Position numbers and translations under genes: made by a program | Origin: Siphonodentalium dalli | Lineage: Eukaryota; Mollusca; Scaphopoda; Gadilida; Siphonodentaliidae | Reading direction: 5' to 3' | Assembly (NCBI GenBank): GCA_032622095.1 | Contig: CP136063.1 | Span: forward strand, 11,015,814 to 11,079,813 | Length of the DNA stretch: 64,000 nucleotides | Notes under the pieces: model-generated | Seen by the model: only the letters and a program-made list of their open reading frames with translations | What the model was told of the DNA's origin: nothing | Database searches by the model: none | In this document: piece after piece, positions 1 through 12,215 of the stretch | Layout: each line of letters begins with the position of its first letter | Numbering within the stretch: position 1 is the first letter of the stretch

Positions 1-530
1 GTAATTTTGTTATTACAAAAGTGGAGACCTAGTTTTTTTACTACAAAAGCTGGCGTTTTTTACTTCAAAAGCGGAGACCTCACTTTACTACAAAAGCTGG
101 CGATTTTATTACGAAAGTGGTGAGGTACTTCAAAAGCTGGCGTTTTTTACTTCAAAGGTGGATACCTACTTCAAAAGTGGTCAGTTACATGTACTTCAAA
201 AGCTGGCGTAACACACAAGTCACACTCGTATGGGCGTAGCCACTATGGATTTTCGGGTTGACTTTGTCATGAAAATCGTTCAGCGCCCGTCAAAATGTAT
301 TGAGTCAGATTATTTCAAAGGCTGTAATCTTGTTAATACAAAAGTGGATACCTAGTTGTTTTACTACAAAAGCTGGCGTTTTTTACTTCAAACGCGGAGA
401 CCTCACTTTACTACAAAAGCTGGCGATTTTATTACAAAAGTGATGAGGTATTTCAAAAGCTGGAGTATTTTACTTCAAAAGTGAAGACCTACTTCAAAAG
501 TGTTCAGTTGCTTCAAAAGCTGGCGTAACA
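1..530. repeat. Direct repeat pair built of short 'CAAAAGCTGGCG' subunits
   Basis: Two copies of a roughly 210 bp unit (1-213 and 324-530) lie in direct orientation, separated by about 110 bp of unrelated sequence. Each copy carries several degenerate subunits of the form TACTTCAAAAGCTGGCG alternating with GTGGAGACCTA. The first copy is cut by the window edge, so the array may extend to the left. No coding potential is visible. Confidence 0.75.
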
Positions 531-540
531 GCATGTCTTA

Positions 541-1320
541 CAAACTGTTTAACATTTAATTAGTCCGTAATTAATCTTAACTACACTCCACTATCCCAAA
601 TAAACAAATAGTATTGTTTTAATATTTAGTTTCGCGATAAAACCTAAGGCAGCCCAACATAGCACAATATAGTTGGATTGGGATTTGTTGTTTACCCGCG
701 AAATGTCAGTTTGTTTTCATGTTGAAATCTAGGTGCTGTGTTTTCAACAAACTCTATTATAAACAATTAAATAATGGAATTAAAGTTTGCAAATGTATTC
801 TACAAGAACAATGATACATCCTAACTCAAAACTCATCGTTTAGGTGTAATTGTACTTTCATGTTCGTTTCAATGTTATATGTTATAACCCATTTTTCCTA
901 TTTCGTCAATATAGATCCACTTGTGATTCTCCATAATTGGAATAGATCCTTTTTATAATTATGGATAGATCACTTTGTAATATGGTATATTATGTCTGTA
1001 TGTTGGGAGGTATACCTCTTCCCTTAATATAGAAATTAGGACTTGTATATTTATGTTTGTAGAGTCTACATACACATCAACATTACATGAACATGTTCGA
1101 GTTGCATGAGCTATTCAGCAATATAATAGTTGGCTGATTGTTGTTATTTGAGTTGCTGAATGTGATGATAAGTTTTATAGATGAAAACATATAAAAATAT
1201 GTAATGTAATATATTCAACTTTAATTACCCCCAGCACATATTGTTTACTTGGAGAACACCAGCCCAAAATGAGGAATATTAAGCTTCGAGTTGAGTGAGA
1301 TGGAAAGAAAGGCGTAGACT
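541..1320. other. AT-rich stretch without recognisable gene
   Basis: About 0.8 kb of AT-rich sequence downstream of ZNF-1 (which reads leftward). I see no open frame of note, no terminal repeats and no RNA gene. It may hold the 3' untranslated region of the zinc-finger locus, but no clear polyadenylation context was identified. Confidence 0.4.
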
Positions 1321-1329
1321 TTATAGTGT

Positions 1330-3100
<1,771 letters not shown>

Positions 3101-3460
3101 TTTTGATGGCTCTACCACACCATCATATGTTTTAACTGTAGCCTATCTGCAGTGTTTCGGTACAGAATCAAATGATGAGCTTACCTCACTACAGCTAACA
3201 GAAAATATCATGCAAGAGTTAAGTTTATCGAACAAACGAGCAATACAGTTCAGTTAAGAAACGCGCAGGTGATAGGCGGCCAATGAGAATGTTTCTACCC
3301 TGAAACAGGCGTTTGAAAAAGTGGTCTTAATCAGCAGTGGAGGGAATAGAACTATGTCACAAAACAAAGTTTACGTAAAACAATTGTCGTTAAAATATGT
3401 ACAGCCTCGAAAACGAAGATCCATAGAAGAAAGTTTTCGTGACCATGTCTGGTTTATGAC
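3101..3460 (-). promoter_or_regulatory. 5' flank of ZNF-1, shared with ZNF-2
   Basis: This segment upstream of the ZNF-1 start is clearly related to 11527-11880 upstream of the original ZNF-2 start. Shared stretches include AGTTAAGAAAC, the GCGTTTGAAAA..GTGGTCTTAA block and a block around TATGTCACAA. Conservation of the flank together with the first codons shows that the duplication carried promoter or 5'UTR sequence with it. No TATA box or other core element can be named with confidence. In ZNF-1 this flank also contains an out-of-frame ATG near 3126, so the start at 3100 was chosen from the alignment with ZNF-2. Confidence 0.45.
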
Positions 3461-3709
3461 AATTTTGGTCAAATGCACTGTTTGTACTTATGTACGTATC
3501 CGGACCTATTTCACTAATACAAATATAACAAAACTGCCACAAAAGCCTCCATTCCAGCCATACACATTTTGATCTATATTATTGTTCATCTTCATTTTTC
3601 AGATTTACCGCATATGTGTACGATACTTGATATGGATTGGGCCCATTTTCTTTCCCCTGGAGAGCTTTTGTTCCGTCGGATTTTTAGATAGGATCTGCGT
3701 TTATATAAC

Positions 3710-4955
3710 CACAGGTTTTGGTAGTTTTATAAACCTTTTTCATGAGAATGATGTGACCGTTGTTGTAAATAAATGACCAGGTTTATAACTAGAAAACCGG
3801 AAGTAGATCAAATTTCCAGTGAGGAAATTGGAATTTCTTTCCTTGTAATACTATTTACCCTATCGACGTTAATTAACGGTCGCGCGTTCATACACATATA
3901 ATTAACACTAGCTTTACTTACAGTGTTCGTCTTACTAAAGATTCTTCCAACTATTAGAAAGAAACAAAGGTTTTTTTGCAACCGTTTACGGGAATGTTTC
4001 TGTCTGTTGAGCACCCGCGTGACACCAGAACTTAGTTCCGGTTCAATTGGGACACACTAATAGTTGTAGTCCGAGTCCGAGACCGAGTCCAGTAAAATGT
4101 GTAGTTGGGATTTTCAATTTCGTTTATTGTCGTTAATATAATTCCAATAATGATGAATTTTGGTTTGTGGTAAGTTATGCCAATCACAAATGAAAAAAAC
4201 TAAACAGATAATTTGTAAGTCTTATGTTTCAACTTTTATCGACATTCGTGATTCGACCATGCAACGTGAAATCGGGTCAAGGGGAAATTAACGCACGGGG
4301 TATTCTATCACTCAAAATCATTCAAATGTGCTCAAACTCCATTCATGTATCAGGCCTAGTGAATATAAATAGAACTGGTTTTCCTTGTAACTTCTATATT
4401 TAGTCGCACCGTGACCCATTCAATTAAACACTATTGGTAACAAAGAAATATAGAAAGGAGAATTGATATATATACAACATAAAACCCACATAAATATGGC
4501 AACTTTATTTTTATCATTTTTTACATCAAAATATGTTTTAAACTTTTAATAGACAATATAACATTTCAAGTTCTTGCTATTGACAAAGAGTGCCGGCTTA
4601 GTCTGGGCAGCTGGAACATCACGGGCTCGGCAATCGAACACAACCGGGAGTAGCTAGTTCTGTAATCGAGTACAACTAAAGTAATGGTGCTACCTGAAAC
4701 AGACGTAATATTTTAACAAATTTATTACTTCAAAATAAACATTTCAAGGTACGAGTTGTGGCAAAAGAAGGTAGTATTATATATCTTGATGTCATTAAGT
4801 ATATATAAGCGTGTATAGTACAGACATTTCGGTAGTGTGGGTAAATAAAAAACATGTTTTAAAATTTCGTGATTTCTGCTGCAGAATTACTTATATACCT
4901 GGACTTTATTCTTACTTATAGTCCTTTTTTTTATATAAAACTACCACTGCCTGTG
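3710..4955. mobile_element. Non-autonomous TIR element, CACAGG family, copy 1 (7-bp TSD)
   Basis: The left end starts CACAGGTTTTGGTAG and the right end is its imperfect inverse, CTACCACTGCCTGTG. Flanking direct repeats are ATATAAC at 3703-3709 and 4956-4962, a perfect 7-bp target-site duplication. The interior is homologous in the same order to 57296-58751 (copy 2), including the GTAAATAAATGA and AGTCCGAGTCCGA blocks. No transposase frame is present. TSDs of 7-8 bp are known for the P/Galileo superfamily; assigning it there is inference. Confidence 0.8.
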
Positions 4956-5017
4956 ATATAACGTGGCCGAGCTGACCTAGTACAACTTCTAGCAAGTAAA
5001 GGCTAAACAGTTAGTAT

Positions 5018-5655
5018 GACACGTGTCAGCACCCGCATGGTGCCCCCAGACACGACCAAACGACATCCAGTAATAGATCCTCCTATATGTGTGGGGCTTT
5101 ATATGGGGTAATATGACACGTGTCAGCACCCGCACGACCAAACGACATCCAGTAATATATCAAACGACATCCAGTAATATATCCTCCTATATGTGTGGGG
5201 CTTTATATGGGGTAATATGACACGTGTCAGCACCCGCATGGTGCCCCCAGACACGACCAAACGACATCCAGTAATAGATCAAACGACATCCAGTAATATA
5301 TCCTCCTATATGTGTGGGGCTTTATATGGGGTAATATGACACGACGTGCCAACACCCGCATGGTGCCCCCATACTCGACCAAACGACATCCAGTAATAGA
5401 TCCTCCTATATGTGTGGGGCTTTATATGGGGTAATATGACACGTGTCAGCACCCGCATGGTGCCCACAGACACGACCAAACGACATCCAGTAATAGATCC
5501 TCCTATATGTGTGGGGCTTTATATGGGGTAATATGACATGTGTCAGCACCCGCATGGTGCCCCCAGACACGACCAAACGACATCCAGTAATAGATCCTAC
5601 TATGTGTCTGAGGCTCTGTATGGGGTAATATGACACGTGTCAGCAACTTGCCACT
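5018..5655. repeat. 97-bp minisatellite with a palindromic CACGTG core
   Basis: About 6.5 tandem copies begin at 5018, 5115, 5219, 5338, 5438, 5535 and 5632. The basic period is 97 bp, with a 23-bp internal duplication in two units and an 18-bp deletion in another. Every unit starts with the perfect 10-bp palindrome GACACGTGTC or a close variant, which holds an E-box CACGTG. Open frames running through the array are by-products of the period and are not called. Confidence 0.9.
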
Positions 5656-6419
5656 GATGATGATCCAATTGTTATAATCTGTTTTTCACACAGAAGCCGC
5701 GTCCAGTGGGTGGTACTGTAATCGTAGGACGCATGCGTTTCTGCTGAACTGAACTAGTGCCCATGCGTTTCTGCTGAGCTGCACCGACCTTTGATCACAA
5801 AATAAAATTATAATCATTATCGAGGCACACGCTTGTATAACACTGCCATAAACAGTTTCATATTATGATGTTGATCCCATATCGTCAATAAAATTAGAGA
5901 ACTAATTGATAAAACTAAGATGTACTGCTAAGGTATTTCTGCCAATTGGGTAACTAGATTCAGGTGGAACTGAAACTTGAGAAATTTTCAATTTCAGCCA
6001 ATTGAAACGCGAAAGGGTTAAGTTGGGGAGCAACGCACGCGCGAAATGACGTCATCGTAAACAAGGCGCCTCTTCAAGTTCAAATCGTACGTTTCCTCGC
6101 TTGAAGATGTATTCGGTTTGGAAGCGTTTTACTTGGTGGTGGGATTTAAATTCGAATATTCTTAGTTACATGTATATTGATGTGTTTACACGCGAGCTTC
6201 TATGACGACTTGCAGGAATTCTCGGATGTTCTGAACTTGGAGTGAAGTGAAATTTCGATCCTCGACTCCCGATGCAGCTGAGTTCAAGAGAGGACAGACA
6301 TTCTCCGAATTCTCTAATCGAATGGAATCTGATTAGACCGCCTTATCAAAAGCATGTTTGTTTTTAGTTGGTCTTTGCATATATCAATGTTTATTCAATT
6401 GTGATGAGCTGCACATTTC
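5656..6419. other. Intergenic stretch, nothing recognised
   Basis: About 0.76 kb without a supported gene. It contains two close copies of a CCATGCGTTTCTGCTGA segment near 5730 and 5760, and otherwise nonrepetitive sequence. Confidence 0.35.
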
Positions 6420-7051
6420 CACAGTTGTTGGAAACTTGTTAAAAAACCCGAAAAGAGATGTCACCACCCCTACTTATTAATATAATTGACAAGTAGGGAA
6501 AGCTACTGAGGCTACTGAGCCCACTCATCTCCCATCAAACCATGTCACCGCTCGTTGTGTGTTCAATTGCAACAATAAAAAAACATTAATTTCAGAAAAG
6601 TACCACATCCTAGTAATAAAACATATATTTCTTTTCATATTTACCGTAAGTGCAGTAGAAAATTATCACTTTATAATTACTGTTATCGTATACAACTTCC
6701 CAAAACAACTGTGCAACTGTGGGCCTGCCGATTCCACGAGTCGCCATCCGAGAGTCAAGGAAAGATAATTTCAAATGCTATTATCTGCGCTTGACGCTCG
6801 GATGGCGATTCGTGGAATCAGCGAGCCGCTGTTGTTTGGGAAGTTGTATACAATAAAAGTAATTATAAAGTGATAATTTTCTACTGCATTTACGGTAAAC
6901 ATGAAAAGAAATATTGAACACAAAACGAGCGGTGACATGGTTTGATGGGAGATGGGTGGGCTCAGTAGCTTTCCCTACTTGTCAATTATAGTACTAAGTA
7001 GGGGTGCTGACATCTCTTTTCTGGTTTTTTGACAAGTTTCCAACAACTGTG
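6420..7051. mobile_element. Long-hairpin MITE with 8-bp TSD
   Basis: Nearly the whole element is an imperfect inverted repeat. The left arm (6420 to about 6765) and right arm (about 6780 to 7051) pair around a small loop near 6770. Ends are CACAGTTGTTGGAAACTTG and its inverse. The 8-bp direct repeat CACATTTC flanks it at 6412-6419 and 7052-7059. The left arm carries an insertion of about 60 bp that is absent from the right arm. No transposase is present. The CACAG terminus and a 7-8 bp TSD are shared with the 3710 and 57296 elements, so a common transposase source is possible. Confidence 0.85.
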
Positions 7052-7339
7052 CACATTTCTCGAGAATGTGTGACTGGAAGCGCAGACGAGTGGTGATAAT
7101 AATAATTAGATTTCATTTTCTTTTCACTGGACTGGAGAGAGTCACAGCGTGACAGTGGAGCGGAGGCTGGCGCCGGTAAATTAATAACAATAGACTAATG
7201 CTGGACGTATTTACCATTTATCTTATACAGTTCCTCTGTGGATATGATTTCAGCGGGTCTGCACCCAGTCATGTCCATGTTTATTTACATCGCATGCCTT
7301 TTGAGTCACGTGAAAATTAAACTATTTTTATTTTAAATA

Positions 7340-7848
7340 TTGATTGCACTTAGGCGCACTAAGGAATCTCTCATTGCGCTTTAGCCTTAAGGCAAATTAT
7401 TGCGCTTATTAGCACTTAACTGAAGCACAATAAAGGATTCCTTATTTCGCTTAAGACATTCCTTATTGCACTTAAGCGCAATAACATCCTTATTGCGCTT
7501 AAGCGCAATTAATATCTCCCTTTGCAAATCATAGAATTATCCTATATTTGTTCCATTGTACCATGGACTACACCATTTGAATTATAGGGAGTTTATGTAA
7601 TGTGGCTAATTGCGCTTGATAATTGCGCTTAAGCGCAATAAGGTCCATTGATGAATATTCCTTATTGCGCTTAAGCACAATTAGCTCTTATTGCACTTAA
7701 GTGCAATACGATTACTTATTATTGTGCTTAAGTGAAATAAGAGATTCCTTATTGGGCTTAAGCGCGATAAGAGATTCCTTATTGAGCTTAAGTACAATTA
7801 GCTATTCCTGAATCCTTAAGCGCAATTAAATATTTCCTTATTGTCCTT
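7340..7848. repeat. Palindromic 'TTGCGCTTAAGCGCAA' satellite array
   Basis: A degenerate array of about 30-bp units built around the near-perfect palindrome TTATTGCGCTTAAGCGCAA, linked by GAGATTCC-type spacers. About 100 bp near 7510-7610 is unrelated. The array continues at 8581-8640 after an inserted MITE. Because each unit is self-complementary, the array could form serial hairpins. Confidence 0.85.
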
Positions 7849-7849
7849 A

Positions 7850-8578
7850 TCACTCTTATAACTAATGTGTAGAAACGAGTACACATAAAATGTGTAAACC
7901 CGGTTAATACACGTAGCAATGTGTAGTTTTACATACACATACATTGACCAAGGACCGTTCTACACATAATGTGTATATTTTGTTACACACCATTGTGTAA
8001 GAACGTCTTCAGTTTCATAGTCTGCTACATGGCGGCCATATTGTTTGAGTATATGTTTTGGAATACAATCTACAGCGATCGTAGACAAGGAACGTAAGTT
8101 CAGAATTCCGACTTGTGGGTATAGTTTTAATGATATATGAGGATTTATTTGTTAAAACTTTCATGGCGCATACTGCTCTTAGACTCGTTTAAATGATTGT
8201 TGTAATACGGTAATACTAATATTATGCAACCACGCCACGACCCTGGTTTGTTAATTTAAAACGAAAATTCACACATGACAGAGCGAAATAATACGTACCA
8301 TTGTACGCCATGGTAGCTTTAACATATAAATATCCACGTGTCATCAATACTATATACCCACAGTTCGGAATACTGAACTTACATTCTTGTCTACGATTTA
8401 TATGTGTAAGATGTGTAGAAATTGACCAATTTATTGTGTACAAATTGTTACACAATGTGTGCAGGTACATAAATCTACACATATACTACACAAATATGTC
8501 TAAGATCAAAAATGAATAATGATTGTGTAGCAGGGCTACACATTGTGTGTAGAAACCTACACATTAGTCATAAGAGTG
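7850..8578. mobile_element. Foldback MITE inserted in the palindromic satellite (TA TSD)
   Basis: Ends are TCACTCTTATAACTAATG and its inverse CATTAGTCATAAGAGTG, flanked by TA at 7848-7849 and 8579-8580. Removing the element restores the CTTAAGC centre of a satellite unit, which supports precise insertion. A second inverted pair lies inside, around 8085-8130 and 8345-8390. The element is rich in TGTGTAG and CTACACA motifs. No protein is encoded. The TA duplication suggests Tc1/mariner-type mobilisation; this is inference. Confidence 0.8.
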
Positions 8579-8580
8579 TA

Positions 8581-8640
8581 AGCACAAATAGAGATTCCCT
8601 TATTGCGCTTTCCTTATTGCACTTAAGCTAAATTATTTAT
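8581..8640. repeat. Right remainder of the palindromic satellite array
   Basis: Two to three degenerate TTATTGCGCTT/CACTTAAG units follow directly after the inserted MITE, and are the displaced end of the array at 7340-7848. Confidence 0.75.
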
Positions 8641-8910
8641 TAGATGTCAATTTGGCTTCCCATAGATATTACACAGTCAATCATTCAATGTTATTTTTTA
8701 ACATTTTGAATTACATTGAATTTAAAAAAAATAATTTTATTGTAATTATTGTTATTGTCCTTATTCCCCATACATCATGTGCACATATTTTATGATATAC
8801 AAGTACTATTAGTACTAATAGTACTCGTAGTATTTAATACCACACTACTGTCAATATTCTAACATGTTTAGTTACAAGATCATAATGTTAATTGTTACTA
8901 TTTGATGGGT
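8641..8910. other. AT-rich spacer
   Basis: About 270 bp of AT-rich sequence, including an imperfect ACTATTAGTACTAATAGTAC inverted repeat near 8805-8830. No gene was recognised. Confidence 0.35.
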
Positions 8911-8952
8911 TACGATCGATCCCCGATGTGAATCCTCTTGAGTTTCGTCAAG

Positions 8953-10034
8953 TCACTCGAATGTGATTGGTAGGGGTGATCTCCCCGTGTGGATCCTTGT
9001 ATGTTTCGTCAGGTGACTCGACTGAGTAAATGATTTCTCGCATACATCACATTGATACGGGCGATCACCGGTGTGAATCCTCATATGTCTCGTCAAGTTA
9101 CTCAAATAAGTAAATGTTTTCTCGCACACATCACATTCATACGGTCCATCCCCCGTGTGGATCCTCTTATGTGAAGACAGGTAACTCGAATAAGTAAATG
9201 ATTTCTTGCACACATCACATTGATACGGGCAATCACCTGTGTGGATCCTTGTATGTGTAGTCAGGTTACTCGAGTCAGTAAATGACTTCTCGCACACATC
9301 ACATTGATACGGGCGATCACCAGTGTGGATCCTTTTATGTCTCGTCAGGTGACTCGCCTCAGTAAATTGTTTGTCGCACACATCACATTGATACGGGCGA
9401 TCCCCCGTGTGGACCATCTTATGTTTAGTCAGGTAACTGGACTGAAAAAATGATTTCTCGCAAGTATCACATTTAAATGAGCGCTCATCCGTGTGAATCC
9501 TCTTATGTCTTGTAACGTCATTCAACCGAATAAATGATTTCCCGCACACATCACATCGATACGGTCGATCCCCTGTGTGGATTTTCATATGTCTCGCCAG
9601 GCCATTTGATTCAGTAAATGATTTGTCACACACATCACATCGATACGGTCGATCCCCTGTGTGGATTTTCATATGTCTCGCCAGGCCATTTGATTTAGTA
9701 AATGATTTATCACACACATCACATCGATACGGTCGATCCCCTGTGTGGATTTTCATATGTCTCGCCAGGCCATTTGATTTAGTAAATGATTTATCACACA
9801 CATCACATCGATACGGTCGATCCCCTGTGTGGATTTTCATATGTCTCGCCAGGCCATTTGATTTAGTAAATGATTTATCACACACATCACCCGCGTGTAT
9901 TCTCTTATGTACCAGCAAATATGCAGCTGTGCTGCATGCTTTCCAGCATATATCGCACTGATGTGAACGAATATCCTTATTGGGCAAACTGCTTAATGAA
10001 TCAACGACAGTTTGAGACGTATTTACCGATGTGT
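8953..10034 (-). CDS. ZNF-2: poly-C2H2 zinc-finger protein, 5' end cut off by an LTR element
   Basis: A continuous frame reads leftward from the LTR junction at 10034 to a stop at 8953 and carries 12 fingers. Finger 1 (HQCDICWKACSTAAYLLVH) matches finger 1 of ZNF-1. Finger 2 lacks RPYRCD, so its first zinc cysteine is gone (HAGDVCDKSF). Fingers 2-5 are near-identical copies (KSNGLARHMKIH), the product of tandem 84-bp duplication; fingers 6-12 are diverse. After the last finger the frame runs into a remnant (TGRSPLPITFE), and finger-like sequence continues to about 8915. The role expected for the family is DNA binding in the nucleus. The original ATG lies at 11526, beyond the inserted element; between the first in-frame stop inside the LTR and finger 2 there is no ATG, so normal initiation is lost. 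It could still be expressed if spliced or started from LTR sequence. Confidence 0.85.
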
Positions 10035-10312
10035 TGTAGAATATGTCAATGTGAACTATGACCTCTGGCCCTTAAGAAACCAATAGCTGTAACCTTTGGC
10101 ATCTGAACTCTAACTGGTCTGTGATTGGGTAACAAGGGAGAAAGAGGAGAGAGAAGGGCGGAGCTAAAAAGGAAGTGTGCGATCTCTTGAATCGGGACCG
10201 CCATCGGTAAAGCACGCCAGGAAAGTATATAACTGGAAGGACTAGGAGAGTAAAACAGGTGAGAACCTTATATAAATAACCTTATCTTTGCCATAACCCA
10301 AAAGATAACACA
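10035..10312. repeat. 5' LTR of the short LTR retrotransposon
   Basis: A 278-bp repeat from TGTAGAATATG to GATAACACA, with TG...CA ends. By eye it is identical to the copy at 11196-11473. It is flanked on the left by GTGT (10031-10034). The internal sequence includes TATATAAATAA near the 3' end, a possible polyadenylation or TATA context. Confidence 0.92.
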
Positions 10313-11195
10313 TTGGCGACGAGAATATTGGCTTTGTCGTGGTGTTTTGACGTTGTAATTCAATTCTATCGGCAACGGGAAAGTTGGGGATTCCACTCGG
10401 CTCTAACTTTTTTCGGGTATTTTTTGTTATTCTCACTTGCCACCTTGGTTGGAATGGGCGCCTATAGAGACTTTTTCATTCCGTATTTTGTCGGAATTGG
10501 CGTATATTAAGACTGCTTCTTTCCGTGTTTTGTCGAAGTGTCTGGGACACGTGGTTTGGCGGTGGGCGACACGGGGTTTAGCTCCACGTGCTTTTGTTTA
10601 TATTTTCCTGTTTCTTTTCACAGAAACGGATGTTTTGGTCACGTGACCTCATGTTGCTCAGGTGGATATTTTTTGTCTAAATTGAAGATTCAAGGGCATT
10701 TTAAAGATTCTTTGCGATATATATGCCGCTATTCAGGTATTAGCACTAGACACATTTGTCTCCGGCTATGGGTATATCATGTTATTGCTTTTTCTGTCTC
10801 CCTTGAGCCAGTGCACGATGGAATAATCTCTGTCTCGGTGACAGTGTAGCTGTCAGAATTGTAACTTGCTGAAGTTTTCTTCCCTTTATTTTGTTACAAG
10901 TCCTATAGACCGACGTCTCACGGGCTGCCATTTTTTGGGGGTTGTTCTTGACACTATTGTGTATTCATCTGGACTTTATTGACACTATTGTGTTTTGAGA
11001 TTTCCTCAGCTGGAATAAGTGGAAATATCTCTGATCGTACGAAGATGATAAGTGATACCTAACAATACATAATATCAATACATAATTTATAAAAGAATCA
11101 ATTTTAAAAACAACTTACATAACCACCCAGTCGCAGACCAGATAGGATAGCAGAAGTCCTCACAATGCATTCTGCAAGAACTGGAGAGGGAGGAG

Positions 11196-11473
11196 TGTAG
11201 AATATGTCAATGTGAACTATGACCTCTGGCCCTTAAGAAACCAATAGCTGTAACCTTTGGCATCTGAACTCTAACTGGTCTGTGATTGGGTAACAAGGGA
11301 GAAAGAGGAGAGAGAAGGGCGGAGCTAAAAAGGAAGTGTGCGATCTCTTGAATCGGGACCGCCATCGGTAAAGCACGCCAGGAAAGTATATAACTGGAAG
11401 GACTAGGAGAGTAAAACAGGTGAGAACCTTATATAAATAACCTTATCTTTGCCATAACCCAAAAGATAACACA
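11196..11473. repeat. 3' LTR of the short LTR retrotransposon
   Basis: The second copy of the 278-bp LTR, preceded by a polypurine tract and followed by the GTGT target duplication at 11474-11477. No difference from the 5' LTR was found on reading. Confidence 0.92.
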
Positions 11474-11526
11474 GTGTGTTTATCATCTCCGGTCTCCGTT
11501 GTTGGTGGCTCCAGCTCCCCATACAT
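11474..11526 (-). pseudogene. Stranded first codons of ZNF-2
   Basis: Reading leftward from the ATG at 11526, the peptide starts MYGELEPPTTETGDDKHT and aligns with VEPSKMEDDKHT of ZNF-1. It then breaks at the GTGT duplication, where the LTR element begins. Beyond the element the frame resumes as SVNTSQTVVDSL, in register with the ZNF-1 residues SQIGVDSLRSL. This shows that one exon was interrupted. Confidence 0.75.
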
Positions 11527-11880
11527 GATTCGGCTGTATCTGTTTCCGTAGACGATCCAATGAGCTAGTATTTAGTCTGCATGGGATTACCTGACTAAAG
11601 CTAACAGAACAAATCATGTAACAGTTAACAGACGATCGATACAGTTAAGTTAAGAAACCCTCGGATGGTAGGCGGAAATGAAAGTAAAATTGTTTCTGTC
11701 TCGAAGCGCGTTTGAAAATGTGGTCTTAAGCAGCGGTGGGTAGAACGCGTTTGAAAAAATGGTCTTAAGCAGCCGTGGTGGAATAGAATAATGTCACAAT
11801 ACATAGTTTATAAAAAAGTAATTGTGTCTGAAATCTGAACAGCATGGAAAATGATGATCTATAAATCACAGTTTTCGTGA
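11527..11880 (-). promoter_or_regulatory. Original 5' flank of ZNF-2
   Basis: Homologous to 3101-3460 upstream of ZNF-1. A local duplication of the GCGTTTGAAAA..TGGTCTTAAGCAGC block (about 11708 and 11747) is present here but single in ZNF-1. The LTR insertion has moved this flank 1.4 kb away from the zinc-finger coding region. Confidence 0.45.
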
Positions 11881-12215
11881 TTATATGGAACGGGACTGTA
11901 TCCGCATTAGCGGCGACAAGTTAGAAAACGAATTTCGTGCTATCGGACCGGGGATCGCAACCTGGTCAGGGTATTCTGATAAAAATCAGAACTCGGTCAG
12001 ATACCAAGTTTGTACGGCTGAAATGTCTCATTCGAGATCACTGAATAAAGATCCGAATGCAAAAATGCCGACTTCCTCCCATTACAACACTTGTCCAGGT
12101 ATGTTGTCGTGGGTGCAGTACGCTGTCCGAGCGGGCGCGGACATTAATGGCTGACCCGTGTACACGCCTCGGTGTGTGCACGTTAAAGGACTCTACTGGA
12201 GTCACCACCGGGTTA
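11881..12215. other. Unassigned sequence, left of hAT-like MITE
   Basis: Contains an 89-codon open frame on + (11885-12154) with no motif I recognise. Its distal part (GTGTGCACGTTAAAGGA...) resembles a phrase often seen in invertebrate dispersed repeats. I do not call a gene. Confidence 0.3.

Larger units (their letters stand above)
10035..11473. mobile_element. TRIM-like non-autonomous LTR retrotransposon inside ZNF-2
   Basis: Two apparently identical 278-bp LTRs bracket an 883-bp interior. Directly after the 5' LTR is TTGGCGACGAGAA, a candidate tRNA primer-binding site; directly before the 3' LTR is the purine run GGAGAGGGAGGAG (11183-11195), a candidate polypurine tract. Both place the element on the + strand, antisense to ZNF-2. 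A 4-bp duplication GTGT (10031-10034 and 11474-11477) marks the insertion. Open frames in the interior (up to about 100 codons) show no gag, protease, RT or integrase motif, so it must move in trans. Identical LTRs indicate a recent insertion. The target is the coding region between the start codon and finger 1 of ZNF-2. Confidence 0.92.

Noticed and set aside
3710-4955. Possible host regulatory region conserved between 3.7 kb and 57.3 kb
   Set aside because: Terminal inverted repeats and 7-bp duplications show both are copies of a mobile element.
5406-5636. 76-codon open frame on minus
   Set aside because: It runs through the 97-bp minisatellite and repeats with its period; it is a by-product of the array.
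7340-8640. Regularly spaced palindromic repeats, superficially CRISPR-like
   Set aside because: Units are degenerate, spacers are repetitive, and the genome is eukaryotic; it is a satellite array.
9575-9961. 128-codon open frame on + within ZNF-2
   Set aside because: Antisense shadow of the duplicated 84-bp finger units.
11885-12154. 89-codon open frame on +
   Set aside because: No motif, and the sequence at its end resembles a dispersed repeat.
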